DNA from: Gammaproteobacteria bacterium
Lineage (GTDB): Bacteria; Pseudomonadota; Gammaproteobacteria; JAAEPA01
Direction: 5' to 3'
Assembly: GCA_024222475.1 (NCBI GenBank)
Contig: JAAEPA010000209.1
Span: forward strand, 1-33,411
Length of the DNA: 33,411 nucleotides
Shown here: piece after piece, positions 21,355 to 28,821 of the stretch
How positions within the stretch are numbered: the stretch's first letter is position 1
How the letters are laid out: each line of letters starts with the position of its first letter
Translations under genes and position numbers: made by a program
Notes under the pieces: model-generated
The model's database searches: none
The model's input: only the letters and a program-made list of their open reading frames with translations
What the model was told of the DNA's origin: nothing

Positions 21355-21968
21355 TGGGAAGGCGGAGTTCAACAAAGGCATCTACTAAATCAGAGGGTTC
21401 ATCGAGTAGATCTTCTGCAGCCAGGAAAAAGCCGTCACTGATCGGCAACGATCCGTTGGCTTGGATGGCTGAAGAAGCCGATTTCAGTTTCGGCGATGAA
21501 GGGGGGACGGATCGACATGGAGACGACGAGATTCAATCAGAGGTCGGCGAATCCCAGCAGATAGAAAATCAACAGGATGCAGAACCTAAAAATGAGGTGT
21601 CCTTGCAAGAAGTTTCTGGTGAGCGTGTTCATGATGATGAGCCTGAGGATGTTACCGATCCACAAGCATCTATGGAAAAAGAGCAAGAGAAACAAAATGA
21701 TGCCCTGACCATCGTATTGGATCCTGAATTGAGCATTGCCATGGTCAGAGGACTGTATGAGCGTATGCAAGCTTTATTGGACAAGTCTGGCCAAATCGTG
21801 CTGGATGCCTCGAGTGTGGAGATGATGGACGCTGCGGCCTTGCAGACATTGGCGGCCTTCATCCAAGAAGCCGGAGCACGCGGAATCGATATTCAGTGGA
21901 AGGATGTTTCTCCAAAGGTGTATGAGGCAGCCTCATTGTTGGATCTTAAAGGGCATTTAAGATTGTAA
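21354..21968 (+). CDS. STAS-domain protein with basic Ser/Lys/Arg-rich N-terminus and acidic linker
   Basis: C-terminal STAS-like fold region (LDASSVEMMDAAALQTLAAFIQEAGARGIDIQWKDVSPKVYEAASLLDLKGHLRL); start overlaps the parA stop (TAATG). Confidence 0.8.
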   Translation: MGRRSSTKASTKSEGSSSRSSAARKKPSLIGNDPLAWMAEEADFSFGDEGGTDRHGDDEIQSEVGESQQIENQQDAEPKNEVSLQEVSGERVHDDEPEDVTDPQASMEKEQEKQNDALTIVLDPELSIAMVRGLYERMQALLDKSGQIVLDASSVEMMDAAALQTLAAFIQEAGARGIDIQWKDVSPKVYEAASLLDLKGHLRL

Positions 21969-22060
21969 GGAATGCTACCGAAATAGTTTCTCTATCCGGC
22001 TCGCCTTATCGTCCGTCCTCGGCGTTGCAATAACAGTCTGTAGGGCCGAGAGATCCGGAC
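21966..22060 (-). repeat. Partial inverted copy of the ~160-bp palindromic repeat
   Basis: taaggaatgctacc...cttatcgtccgtcctcggcgttgcaataacagt matches the reverse complement of the right arm of copies at 15036 and 32816. Confidence 0.7.
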
Positions 22061-22079
22061 GAAATCAAACAAGGAACGT

Positions 22080-22919
22080 ATGATGAAATCTCAACGCGAG
22101 TTCACATTTACGGATCAGAATTTTCAAAATCTGCGCCGGATCGTTCGCGAGCATACCGGAATCTCTCTCACTGAGGCCAAGCGGGAGTTGGTCTACAGTC
22201 GGCTTAGTCGACGCCTGCGCAAACTCAATATCAAGGGGTTTGACGAGTACACCGAGCTGTTGAAGACGGATGATCAAGGGGAACTCACTGAATTCACCAA
22301 TGCGATTACTACCAATCTAACGTCGTTTTTCCGCGAAGTACATCACTTTGACTATCTTGCTAAAACCATATTGCCCGGGATGCTAGAACGCCAGCGACAT
22401 TCAGCCAGGCTGCGGGTCTGGTCGGCAGGTTGTTCCACTGGCGAGGAACCCTATTCGATAGCCATTATTTTGAGTGAGGTGCTGCCCCGTATCCAGGAAT
22501 GGGACGTACGCATATTGGCTACCGACCTGGATTCAAATGTGGTCGCTCATGCCGCTGATGGCGTCTATGCCCAGGAGCGTATCAAGGGCTTGTCGCAGCA
22601 ACGTATGCGTCGTTGGTTTCGTAAGGGGAAAGGGGCCAATGAAGGCAAGGTTAGGGTGGTGCCCGAGTTAAGAGAAATCGTCAGCTTCCGACAGTTGAAT
22701 CTGATGCATCCCTGGCCAATGAATGGACCTTTCGACATCATTTTCTGCCGTAATGTCGTGATCTATTTTGATAAAGATACCCAGCGGGTATTGTTCGATC
22801 GATTTGCGGAGCTAGTCGATGAACAGGGCCATCTATTTGTTGGGCATTCCGAAAGCCTGTTCAATGTTACGGATCGCTTCCGCCTCATTGGTAAGACGAT
22901 ATATCGGAGGGCGGCATGA
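22080..22919 (+). CDS. cheR: Chemotaxis methyltransferase CheR
   Basis: ITTNLTSFFREVHHFDYL, LRVWSAGCSTGEEPYSIAI, DIIFCRNVVIYFDKDTQ, LFVGHSESL. Confidence 0.95.
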   Translation: MMKSQREFTFTDQNFQNLRRIVREHTGISLTEAKRELVYSRLSRRLRKLNIKGFDEYTELLKTDDQGELTEFTNAITTNLTSFFREVHHFDYLAKTILPGMLERQRHSARLRVWSAGCSTGEEPYSIAIILSEVLPRIQEWDVRILATDLDSNVVAHAADGVYAQERIKGLSQQRMRRWFRKGKGANEGKVRVVPELREIVSFRQLNLMHPWPMNGPFDIIFCRNVVIYFDKDTQRVLFDRFAELVDEQGHLFVGHSESLFNVTDRFRLIGKTIYRRAA

Positions 22920-23572
22920 TGAGTGATTCGGCTATTGCATATACCTCCTCGACGCTGCTTGCTGCGCTGAGTGGCTTTGAGGATATTAAACGTTACTGGG
23001 ATCGTAAAGAAGCCGTCGTCACGGCCAAGATACTACCGGGAGAATATTACGTGACGGTCAACGGAGAGATGATCACCACTGTTTTGGGCTCCTGTGTCTC
23101 AGCCTGTATCCGTGATCCCGCATTCGGTATTGGCGGAATGAATCATTTCATGTTGCCTATGAGTAAAAATGATTGCGCGGAGTGTTGGAGTGGCACCATG
23201 GTTAATGCGGCAACGCGTTATGGAAACTTTGCCATGGAGCATTTGATTAACGAAATATTAAAGCAGGGAGCAAGACGGGATCACCTTGAGATTAAGGTAT
23301 TCGGCGGTGGTAAGGTGCTGGCTACAGCAACGGATGTAGGTAGTCGCAATATCGAATTCGTTATGGACTATTTGCATACCGAGGGCTTTTCTGTTATGGC
23401 CAAGGACGTCGGAGATATCTATCCAAGAAAGGTAAATTACTATCCGCAAACGGGTCGAGTTCGGATGAAAAAACTAAAATCAACTCATAACGATACGATT
23501 GTAACTCGAGAGAAAAAATACATGGAAAATATCGAGCATCAGCCTGTGGGTGGTGATGTTGATCTATTTTAA
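22916..23572 (+). CDS. cheD: Chemoreceptor glutamine deamidase CheD, C-terminal GDVDLF tail
   Basis: TTVLGSCVSACIRDPAFGIGGMNHFMLP, KVFGGGKVL; overlaps the cheR stop. Confidence 0.94.
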   Translation: MMSDSAIAYTSSTLLAALSGFEDIKRYWDRKEAVVTAKILPGEYYVTVNGEMITTVLGSCVSACIRDPAFGIGGMNHFMLPMSKNDCAECWSGTMVNAATRYGNFAMEHLINEILKQGARRDHLEIKVFGGGKVLATATDVGSRNIEFVMDYLHTEGFSVMAKDVGDIYPRKVNYYPQTGRVRMKKLKSTHNDTIVTREKKYMENIEHQPVGGDVDLF

Positions 23573-23635
23573 TATATCAAAGTCCGGGTGGTAAGTAGCG
23601 TGGTTTTGAATGTATTCTAAATGTGAGGTTTGGTA

Positions 23636-24745
23636 ATGAGTCCGATACGCGTTCTGATCATCGATGATTCTGCCCTGGTGCGTAAAATGTTGACGGAAAT
23701 CCTGGGCAGCGATCCAGGCATTGAGGTATTGGGTACCGCGCCCGATCCCTATATTGCGAGGCAGAAGATCAAGCAGCACAATCCCGATGTGGTGACCCTG
23801 GATGTAGAGATGCCTCGTATGGATGGTCTTACCTTTTTACGCAATCTTATGCGGCTGAGGCCAATGCCGGTGGTGATGGTTTCTTCGTTGACCGAAAAAG
23901 GCGCTGAGATTACGCTCAATGCCCTTGAACTCGGGGCCGTGGAGGTAGTTACCAAACCAAAGGTGGATGTGAAGGAAGGTCTTAAGGACTACAGTGACGA
24001 ACTCATCACTAAGGTCAAGATCGCGGCCCGGGCAAAGGTGCGGCTGCTTACCAATAGCAAACAGAGCGGTAATATTCTGAATGACCCCAGCCATTCAGTG
24101 ACGCGTTTAAGCTCTACCGGTAGCCATTTTCGCACTACCGATCAGATCATTGCCATCGGGGCATCGACCGGCGGGACCGAGGCTATAAAGGAAGTGCTTA
24201 CCCGGATGCCGCCCGATGCTCCCGGTATCGTCATCACTCAGCACATCCCCGAGGCCTTCAGCGCCTCCTTTGCCAAACGTATGGATACGATATCCGCGAT
24301 GACGGTGAGCGAGGCCAGCAATGGTCTACAAATACTACCTGGACACGTTTATATCGCCCCTGGTCACAGCCATCTATCGGTAGATCGGGATGGTGCCCGA
24401 TATGTCTGCCGGTTAGATACAGGCTCTCCTGTGAATCGGCACCGTCCAAGCGTAGACGTGCTATTTCGTTCTGTGGCCGAGCGTGTTGGGCCCAATGCCA
24501 TCGGGGCAGTTCTGACGGGTATGGGTGCGGATGGTGCGCGTGGTCTATTGGAAATGAAGCAGGCGGGGGCTTCTACAGTGGTTCAGGATGAGGCCACCAG
24601 TGTGGTTTGGGGTATGCCCGGTGAGGCTGCAAAGTTGGGTGCAGCAGATTTTGTAATGCCGCTAAATAGTATTGCGGCAAAGATTTTGGATCTTGCCGGG
24701 GGTAGTGGTCGGTTAAAGAAGCAAGTGGTTGGTGCCGATAAATGA
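23636..24745 (+). CDS. cheB: Protein-glutamate methylesterase CheB
   Basis: [18 protein letters not shown] receiver; [49 protein letters not shown]. Confidence 0.96.
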   Translation: MSPIRVLIIDDSALVRKMLTEILGSDPGIEVLGTAPDPYIARQKIKQHNPDVVTLDVEMPRMDGLTFLRNLMRLRPMPVVMVSSLTEKGAEITLNALELGAVEVVTKPKVDVKEGLKDYSDELITKVKIAARAKVRLLTNSKQSGNILNDPSHSVTRLSSTGSHFRTTDQIIAIGASTGGTEAIKEVLTRMPPDAPGIVITQHIPEAFSASFAKRMDTISAMTVSEASNGLQILPGHVYIAPGHSHLSVDRDGARYVCRLDTGSPVNRHRPSVDVLFRSVAERVGPNAIGAVLTGMGADGARGLLEMKQAGASTVVQDEATSVVWGMPGEAAKLGAADFVMPLNSIAAKILDLAGGSGRLKKQVVGADK

Positions 24746-24749
24746 TTTG

Positions 24750-25991
24750 ATGCTGAAGTGCAGACGATTAAAAGGAAGCATACCATTGAAAACTCCGGTA
24801 GCACAGCTAGGAATTCTAGCCGCGCTGATCACTATGATTATCGCGGTGGAGGTCGGTGGTGGAGGAATGATACCACGCTTGGGTTTGGAGGTGTCCCTTC
24901 TGTTTTTTATAGGGCTGTTAATTTTTTTGAATCGAAGCTCAAAAAAGAATAAAAAGGCCAACGATCAGATGCCAGGTGTGATTGAAATCGATCAGGCCAG
25001 TCGTTTGTTGGCCAATGAGTTTGAGCAGGCCATGGCGCCTGAGCTACGTAGTATCGACGAGGAACTCGTGAGGGTCGACAAACTGTTGCGCGAGGCCATT
25101 AAAGAGTTGGCACAAAACTTCGAGAAGCTCGGTGAGATGTCCTCAGAACAGAATAAAATCGTGATAGAGATATTGCAACGTAGCGAGGGAGAGGAGAGTG
25201 GGCAGGATTTGAATGTACAGAAATTTGTCAATGACACCAGTGAGCTATTGGATTATTTCATTAAGATTTTGGTCGAAGTAAGCAAGAAAGGCGTGCAGAG
25301 TGTGAACCATGTCGATGACATGGTGGATCATTTGGATGGAATCTTTGAATTAATTTCCGATATCAATCTGTTGGCCGGTCAGACTAATCTGTTGGCCCTC
25401 AACGCCAGCATAGAAGCTGCACGTGCCGGTGAGGCTGGGTATGGGTTTGCAGTGGTAGCTGAGGAGGTTAGAAATCTGTCGGGCCGTTCGACAAAATTCA
25501 ATGAACAGATTAAGGAGCGCGTTAATAACACTAAAGAAGCCGTGGATAAGGTACGCCGGATGGCGCACGGTATTGCCTCGCAGGACATGAATGTAGCGAT
25601 GCAGGCTAAGGCCAAAGTCAATGAGGTTCTCAGCCATGTCGCTCAATTGGATGAACTATATACGCGTAAGATCGGGCAGATGTCCAGTATCACCGATAAT
25701 GTTGCTGTAACAGTAGGCAACGCGGTGCGTTCACTGCAGTTTGAGGATATCTGTACACAGGCGCTGTCGGCCGCTAACGAGCGTGTCTCAAACTTAGTCG
25801 TTCTTGGCCAGGATCTCAGGATGATACAGGAAAAAGATGAAACAGGCGCGAGCAATCTCGCACTCGATCAGGTCGTCGGGCGTATGCGAGAGCTCATTGG
25901 GGTTATCGAGCAACGACGTGTGGAATGGGCTGAGCAACATAAGGCCGTCACACAGCAGTCAATGGATACCGGCGACGTTGACCTTTTTTGA
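24750..25991 (+). CDS. Membrane-anchored MCP-like protein with DxxxQ motif and C-terminal GDVDLF
   Basis: ATG 24750 just after cheB. Two hydrophobic segments; [51 protein letters not shown]; ends TGDVDLF. Confidence 0.8.
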   Translation: MLKCRRLKGSIPLKTPVAQLGILAALITMIIAVEVGGGGMIPRLGLEVSLLFFIGLLIFLNRSSKKNKKANDQMPGVIEIDQASRLLANEFEQAMAPELRSIDEELVRVDKLLREAIKELAQNFEKLGEMSSEQNKIVIEILQRSEGEESGQDLNVQKFVNDTSELLDYFIKILVEVSKKGVQSVNHVDDMVDHLDGIFELISDINLLAGQTNLLALNASIEAARAGEAGYGFAVVAEEVRNLSGRSTKFNEQIKERVNNTKEAVDKVRRMAHGIASQDMNVAMQAKAKVNEVLSHVAQLDELYTRKIGQMSSITDNVAVTVGNAVRSLQFEDICTQALSAANERVSNLVVLGQDLRMIQEKDETGASNLALDQVVGRMRELIGVIEQRRVEWAEQHKAVTQQSMDTGDVDLF

Positions 25992-26011
25992 AGCAAACTA
26001 ACACTCAGAGG

Positions 26012-26188
26012 AGCTACTTACACCATGAAGGACATGAAGTGGTAACAGGAATAGTGAGTTGGCAAGCCGAGTCATTGGCGCTGCACGGATTTCTGATCAA
26101 CCTCACACTGAGGTTGCTAAAGTAAGGTATTAAACGCTTTGTCCTGTAACACCTTTATGTCCTTCATGCTCTTCATGGTGAGAGTACC
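26012..26188 (+). mobile_element. MITE-like element, copy 1, with apparent GxxExxY gene C-terminal remnant
   Basis: Ends ctacttacaccatgaaggacatgaag / cttcatgctcttcatggtgagagtacc are inverted repeats; internal reading ALHGFLINLTLRLLK* (26078-26125). Similar to the reverse complement of 28354-28540. Confidence 0.7.
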
Positions 26189-26226
26189 TACAGATATCAT
26201 CAGCCGTTCATAACGGGAGAAGGCAT

Positions 26227-26535
26227 GTGAATAACGTTAATCAATACATCAGTCAAGACAATAAGAAGGTTGTAATTTCCATTAATGGGAAGTTTGATTT
26301 TAGCGCCCATCAAGCCTTTCGCAGCGCCTACCGTGACCTTCCGGGGCTTGGTGTCGAATACCGGGTCGACATGAGCAAGACGCAGTATATCGATAGCTCC
26401 GCATTAGGCATGCTACTCTTGTTACGCGAACATGCCGGTAATGATAAAGCAAGAGTGATTATCGTAAAACCCCCTGAGGACGTACGCAAGGTCCTTGAGA
26501 TCGCTAATTTTCAGAAAATGTTCATGTTCGAATAG
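26227..26535 (+). CDS. STAS-domain anti-sigma-factor-antagonist-like protein
   Basis: VVISINGKFDFSAHQAFRSAYRDLPG...VDMSKTQYIDSSALGMLLLLREHAG (YIDSSALGML phospho-Ser site region). Confidence 0.9.
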   Translation: MNNVNQYISQDNKKVVISINGKFDFSAHQAFRSAYRDLPGLGVEYRVDMSKTQYIDSSALGMLLLLREHAGNDKARVIIVKPPEDVRKVLEIANFQKMFMFE

Positions 26536-26542
26536 CATAGCC

Positions 26543-27397
26543 ATGAATTCATCTGGTGGTGCGCAGAGATCCCCGCCGTGTGATTCTCTGCAGGAGTTAG
26601 TCGATGAACGCACTCGTGAATTACGGCAGGCCAAAGAACGAGCGGAGCAATCAGACCAGGTGAAGTCATTGTTTCTTGCCAATATGTCACATGAATTACG
26701 TACCCCGATGCATGCCATTCTGAGCTTTTCAGATCTTGGATTAAAGAAATACGGCAAGGCGAGCCCAGATCAGCTTGAACGATACTTCTCTCGCATCCAT
26801 CAGAGTGCAAAACGTTTATTAACGCTACTGAACGATCTCTTAGACCTATCTAAACTTGAGGCGGGACGTGTTGAATATGACCTTAGAGAGAGAGAGTTTA
26901 TTGCCATCGTGAATCGCGTAGTCATGGAACATGAGGCATTGATAGATCAATATAATGTAAAAGTGAACATCGTCTCACCGCAATATTCCACTAAGGCCTG
27001 TATGGATCACCACAAGCTGATCCAAGTAATGAGTAATTTATTGTCGAATGCCATAAAGTTTAGCCCCAAAGGGGGGTTGATCACAGTGGACTTTTGTTCT
27101 TCAGATATGTCAGCCGGACGGCGCAAGTCAGATAAAGGAACGGTGCCGGCACTTAGGGTAAGTGTTCGGGACGAAGGAATTGGGATTCCAGAGCAGGAGC
27201 TGGAAGTGGTGTTTGATGAGTTTGTGCAGAGTAGCAAGACCAAAACCAACTCCGGTGGTACCGGCCTAGGTTTAGCGATCTGTCGAAAGATCATCGAAGG
27301 GCATGGTGGAATAATTCGGGCGGAGAATCACCCAGAAGGGGGGGCATTGATAAGTTTTGAATTGCCGATTAGGCCTCTGAAATATATTGCTCGGTAG
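26543..27397 (+). CDS. Soluble histidine kinase without recognisable sensor domain
   Basis: Start trimmed to ATG 26543. FLANMSHELRTPMHAILSFSDLG; MSNLLSNAIKFSPKGG; VRDEGIGIPEQEL; GGTGLGLAICRKIIEGHGG. Confidence 0.9.
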   Translation: MNSSGGAQRSPPCDSLQELVDERTRELRQAKERAEQSDQVKSLFLANMSHELRTPMHAILSFSDLGLKKYGKASPDQLERYFSRIHQSAKRLLTLLNDLLDLSKLEAGRVEYDLREREFIAIVNRVVMEHEALIDQYNVKVNIVSPQYSTKACMDHHKLIQVMSNLLSNAIKFSPKGGLITVDFCSSDMSAGRRKSDKGTVPALRVSVRDEGIGIPEQELEVVFDEFVQSSKTKTNSGGTGLGLAICRKIIEGHGGIIRAENHPEGGALISFELPIRPLKYIAR

Positions 27398-27454
27398 CAT
27401 TTCCTATTCATCCGCATAGGTCTAAATGCGGTGGGATATTCAAGGAATACCCTT

Positions 27455-28357
27455 ATGCAAAAGTCCAAACCGACAATCCTTATTGTCGATGACGAAACCT
27501 TCAATCTGGACATCATGGAGGAATATCTAGAGGACGAAAATTACGATATCCTCAAGTCCTCGGATGGTGGTGAGGCTTGGCACATTCTACAGCAGGATCC
27601 TGAAGTATTCGATGTTGTTCTGTTGGATCGTATGATGCCGGGGTTGGATGGAATCGAGGTACTCGAAAGGATGAAGGCCCATGCCGTCTTACGAAATGTA
27701 CAGGTCGTTCTGCAGACGGCACGAGCAGCCAATCAAGATATCGTCGATGGATTGAATGCGGGCGCCTTTTACTATCTGACTAAACCTTTCGAAGAGGACA
27801 TGCTGAGATCTGTGGTGCAGACGGCACTGGGTGACCGGACCCGTTACCAGTTAGTGCAGAACGAGGTGAAAAAACATGCCGGCACCTTTGGGTTGATGCA
27901 GTCAGGCCGTTTTCTTTTTAGAACGCTGGAGCAGGGGCAAGACTTGGCTTCAGTGTTGGCAAATGCCTGCCCTGAACCAACAAGCATTGTAACGGGTTTG
28001 TTAGAGCTGATGATCAATGCCGTGGAACACGGTAATCTTGGCATATGTTACCAAGAGAAAAGTAAGCTTAACAAAACAGGAAATTGGGCAGCTGAAGTGC
28101 AACGTCGTTTGGCATTGCCTGAGAATGCTCATAAAGAAGTAGAGGTTAAATACTTGCGGTGCAATGGTGAGATCAGGATCGCCGTGACCGACCAAGGGGG
28201 GGGGTTCGACTGGAGGCCTTTTGTGGATATGACACCGGAACGTGTTTTTGACAGCCACGGTAGAGGCATCGCTATGGCGCGCATGCTAAGTTTTGACCAC
28301 CTTGAATTCAACAAGAAGGGGAATGAAGTGGTAGCCGTAATCGATTTAAATTCGTAA
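27455..28357 (+). CDS. Response-regulator receiver fused to RsbW-like HATPase
   Basis: Start trimmed to ATG 27455. TILIVDDETFNLDIM, DVVLLDRMMPGLDG, YYLTKPF; then ELMINAVEHGNLG, VTDQGGGFDW, SHGRGIAMARML. Confidence 0.9.
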   Translation: MQKSKPTILIVDDETFNLDIMEEYLEDENYDILKSSDGGEAWHILQQDPEVFDVVLLDRMMPGLDGIEVLERMKAHAVLRNVQVVLQTARAANQDIVDGLNAGAFYYLTKPFEEDMLRSVVQTALGDRTRYQLVQNEVKKHAGTFGLMQSGRFLFRTLEQGQDLASVLANACPEPTSIVTGLLELMINAVEHGNLGICYQEKSKLNKTGNWAAEVQRRLALPENAHKEVEVKYLRCNGEIRIAVTDQGGGFDWRPFVDMTPERVFDSHGRGIAMARMLSFDHLEFNKKGNEVVAVIDLNS

Positions 28358-28540
28358 CTACTCACACCATGAAGCGCATGAAGAACATGAAGATGTTACA
28401 GGACAAGGTTTTTAAAACCTTTGCTTTAGTAACCCCACATTGAAGTTGATCAGAAAACCATGCTGTTTTTTGAATGACTCGGTTTGCCAACGCACTGTTT
28501 CCTTTTAACACTTCATGTCCTTCATGGTGTGAGTAGTTAC
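28354..28540 (-). mobile_element. MITE-like element, copy 2, perfect 21-bp terminal inverted repeats, apparent GxxExxY gene C-terminal remnant
   Basis: gtaactactcacaccatgaag (28354-28374) / cttcatggtgtgagtagttac (28520-28540) are exact reverse complements; minus-strand reading FKKQHGFLINFNVGLLKQRF* (28412-28474). Confidence 0.8.
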
Positions 28541-28821
28541 TTTTTATGTAACATTGTTTTCCCGCTAATCTTGTATACATAGGCGAGTACCTCGGCAACC
28601 GCCACGTAGAGTACCTGCGGTATTTCATCCCCTAGCGGAATTTCAGACAAGAGAGTGACGAGCGCTGGATCTTCATCAATGGGGATGTCATGCTCACGTG
28701 CGATTTCCAATATTCGCTCAGCTACCGCTCCCTTTCCTTTGGCGGTAATAGTAGGTGCGCCTTTGCCATCGTAATGCAAAGCTACCGCAGTTTCCCGGTC
28801 ACCTTTTGACCTATGGTTCAT
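28537..28821 (-). CDS. FlhB C-terminal-domain homologue (FlhB2/FlhX-like)
   Basis: TAVALHYDGKGAPTITAKGKGAVAERILEIAREHDIPIDEDPALVTLLSEIPLGDEIPQVLYVAVAEVLAYVY; no TM export domain. Confidence 0.88.
   Translation of the reverse strand: MNHRSKGDRETAVALHYDGKGAPTITAKGKGAVAERILEIAREHDIPIDEDPALVTLLSEIPLGDEIPQVLYVAVAEVLAYVYKISGKTMLHKK

Noticed and set aside
28362-28628. Minus ORF MKYRRYSTWRLPRYSPM...FFMRFMV as a protein gene
   Set aside because: Runs out of frame through the end of the FlhB-like gene and through the MITE-like repeat; explained by the repeat.
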